Source: Nocardioides xinjiangensis
GTDB lineage: Bacteria > Actinomycetota > Actinomycetes > Propionibacteriales > Nocardioidaceae
DNA: 64,000 bases
Direction of reading: 5' to 3'
Assembly: GCF_017916455.1 (NCBI RefSeq)
Contig: NZ_JAFMSY010000002.1
Span: 62,001-126,000, forward strand
Each line of letters begins with the position of its first letter. Position 1 is the first letter of the stretch. The notes below the pieces were generated by a model that saw only the letters and a program-made list of their open reading frames with translations, did not search any database and was not told the DNA's origin. This document shows positions 62,710-64,000 of the stretch, one piece after another. Position numbers and translations under genes: made by a program.

Positions 62710-63057
62710 TCAGGGCCGCCGCGACTGCCAGGCGTGCGCGAGGTTCACCCCGACGATGCCGGCCAGCGTCACCAGCAGGGCGAGGAACTCCCCGTTCACG
62801 CCGAGGGCGATGCTGATCGGGATGAAGGCGACGAGCGAGACGATGCCGAGCGCCAGCTGGCGACCACCGGCCCCCGCGACCGCGGACGTACGCCGCTGCT
62901 CCAGGGCGGCGCGCTCGGCGACCCGCCGCTCCACCGCGCGCTCGATGCGCTCGGCGAACCCGTCGACGAGCTCGGCGTCGTAGCGCGCACCGAGCTCGCG
63001 ACGGGCGGCGAGGGCGGCCTCGATGTCGCCGTGGCCGAGGTCGTCGTCGCGGGTCAC
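62710..63057 (-). CDS. Small protein with two membrane segments
   Basis: 115 residues from GTG 63057. Residues 1-65 are an acidic to basic helical region (ARRELGARYDAELVDGFAER, VERRVAERAALEQRR). Two hydrophobic segments follow at about 70-90 (LGIVSLVAFIPISIALGV) and 91-110 (FLALLVTLAGIVGVNLAHAW). No family was recognised with certainty. It is immediately downstream of the proteasome ATPase gene (21-bp gap), so the two are probably co-transcribed. Confidence 0.75.
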   Translation of the reverse strand: MTRDDDLGHGDIEAALAARRELGARYDAELVDGFAERIERAVERRVAERAALEQRRTSAVAGAGGRQLALGIVSLVAFIPISIALGVNGEFLALLVTLAGIVGVNLAHAWQSRRP

Positions 63058-63078
63058 CGGAGGCTCACCCCGGCCGGC

Positions 63079-64000
63079 TCACAGGTACTGGCCGGTGTTG
63101 GCGACGGTGTCGATGGACCGGCCCGGCTCGGTGCCCTGCTTGCCGGTGATGAGCGTGCGGATGAAGACGATCCGCTCACCCTTCTTGCCCGAGATCCGCG
63201 CCCAGTCGTCGGGGTTGGTCGTGTTGGGCAGGTCCTCGTTCTCCTTGAACTCGTCCACGCACGCCTGGAGCATGTGCTGGACGCGGAGACCGCGCTGGGC
63301 GGGATTGAGGTCGCTGTCGAGGAAGTCCTTGATCGCCATCTTCTTCGCCCGGTCGACGATGTTCTGGATCATCGCGCCGGAGTTGAAGTCCTTGAAGTAG
63401 AGGACCTCCTTGTCGCCGTTGGCGTAGGTGACCTCGAGGAAGCGGTTCTCCTCCGACTCGGTGTACATCCGCTCCACCGTGGCGCGGATCATCGCGTTGA
63501 CCGTGGCCTCGCGGTCGTTGCCGAACTCGGCGAGGTCGTCGGCGTGCAGCGGCAGCCGCGCCGTGAGGTACTTGGAGAAGATGTCGCGCGCCGACTCGGC
63601 GTCCGGCCGCTCGATCTTGATCTTCACGTCGAGCCGGCCCGGGCGCAGGATGGCCGGGTCGATCATGTCCTCGCGGTTGGACGCCCCGATCACCAGCACG
63701 TTCTCCAGCGCCTCGACGCCGTCGATCTCGCTCAGCAGCTGCGGGACGATGGTGTTCTCCACGTCGGAGGAGACGCCGGACCCGCGGGTGCGGAACAGCG
63801 AGTCCATCTCGTCGAAGAACACGATCACCGGGGTGCCGAGCGACGCCTTCTCGCGCGCCCGCTGGAAGACCAGCCGGATGTGGCGCTCGGTCTCGCCGAC
63901 GTACTTGTTGAGCAGCTCGGGTCCCTTGATGTTGAGGAAGTAGGACTTCCCCGACGCGCCGGTCTTCTCGGCGACCTTCTTCGCCAGCGAGTTGGCGACC
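63079..64000 (-). CDS. Proteasome-associated ATPase ARC/Mpa (N-terminal part outside window)
   Basis: The frame is open to the window edge; about 307 residues of the C-terminal half are visible. The AAA+ Walker B is [12 protein letters not shown], sensor and arginine-finger segments include [26 protein letters not shown], split here as [14 protein letters not shown] and [10 protein letters not shown]. The C-terminus is GQYL, the HbYX-like tail that opens the PrcA gate. ARC/Mpa unfolds pupylated proteins and feeds them to PrcAB. Walker A and the coiled-coil/OB domains lie beyond the window. Confidence 0.95.
   Translation of the reverse strand, partial: VANSLAKKVAEKTGASGKSYFLNIKGPELLNKYVGETERHIRLVFQRAREKASLGTPVIVFFDEMDSLFRTRGSGVSSDVENTIVPQLLSEIDGVEALENVLVIGASNREDMIDPAILRPGRLDVKIKIERPDAESARDIFSKYLTARLPLHADDLAEFGNDREATVNAMIRATVERMYTESEENRFLEVTYANGDKEVLYFKDFNSGAMIQNIVDRAKKMAIKDFLDSDLNPAQRGLRVQHMLQACVDEFKENEDLPNTTNPDDWARISGKKGERIVFIRTLITGKQGTEPGRSIDTVANTGQYL

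Overview
This is a very GC-rich stretch of an actinobacterial chromosome, most likely Nocardioides or a close relative in the Propionibacteriales. That placement is inference from content: a complete Pup-proteasome locus, RbpA, mycothiol-type enzymes, TatA/TatC, many GTG starts, many promoters whose -10 hexamer lies 6-7 nt before the start codon, and gene neighbourhoods that match the mycobacterial garA-ftsR-gcvP, rbpA-ppm1-fxsA and helY-tatCA-pafCB-pafA-prcAB-pup-dop-mpa blocks. I saw no tRNA, rRNA, CRISPR array, prophage or classical insertion sequence.

Layout. 1-5.1 kb: end of an FtsR-like MerR regulator, a DUF151 nuclease-family protein, a second MerR regulator and gcvP behind a glycine riboswitch. 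5.2-14.6 kb: a serine hydrolase, TldE/TldD, SbcC/SbcD and FdhD. 14.7-27.1 kb: a mixed block (OsmC, cyclophilin lipoprotein, aldo/keto reductase, SPL-type radical SAM protein, SGNH hydrolase, homocysteine methyltransferase, Nei glycosylase, UvrA-like ATPase overlapping an alpha/beta hydrolase, YcaQ/AlkX-type glycosylase). 27.2-38.1 kb: a tiny Cys-rich protein, PhoD phosphatase, zinc alcohol dehydrogenase, an XRE-MurA fusion, zinc ribbon protein, GDPD, UMF1 transporter, rbpA behind a SigR-type promoter, and fxsA-ppm-lnt. 38.5-44.0 kb: a lysine degradation module (kal, kamE, kamD, kdd, and divergent kamA) for the 3,5-diaminohexanoate route. 44.0-52.7 kb: a wHTH/DUF559 protein bracketed by inverted repeats, a maleylpyruvate isomerase family protein, an Lrp regulator, a 5'-3' exonuclease, HelY, a DAG-kinase-like protein, tatC and tatA. 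52.7-64.0 kb: pafC, pafB, an FKBP lipoprotein, pafA, prcA, prcB, pup, dop and the C-terminal part of the proteasome ATPase. Most genes in this last block run leftward; a hypothetical gene and a methyltransferase run rightward.

How they work together. Pup is made with a C-terminal Gln; Dop deamidates it, PafA ligates it to target lysines, the Mpa/ARC ring (C-terminal GQYL) unfolds targets and PrcAB degrades them. PafB/PafC are the WYL regulators normally encoded beside this system. In the lysine module KamA, KamDE and Kdd convert lysine through beta-lysine and 3,5-diaminohexanoate; the cleavage enzyme Kce is not in the window, while Kal would deaminate its product.

The most unusual signal is a family of about 80-bp double-hairpin repeats present six times (near 31.9, 44.0, 45.1 and three times at 60.0-60.4 kb). 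Two copies stand in inverted orientation immediately around the wHTH/DUF559 gene at 44189-45145, giving a 1.2-kb unit built like a mobile element; the others look like solitary non-coding derivatives. A second notable item is the XRE-MurA fusion with a nested palindrome over its predicted -10.
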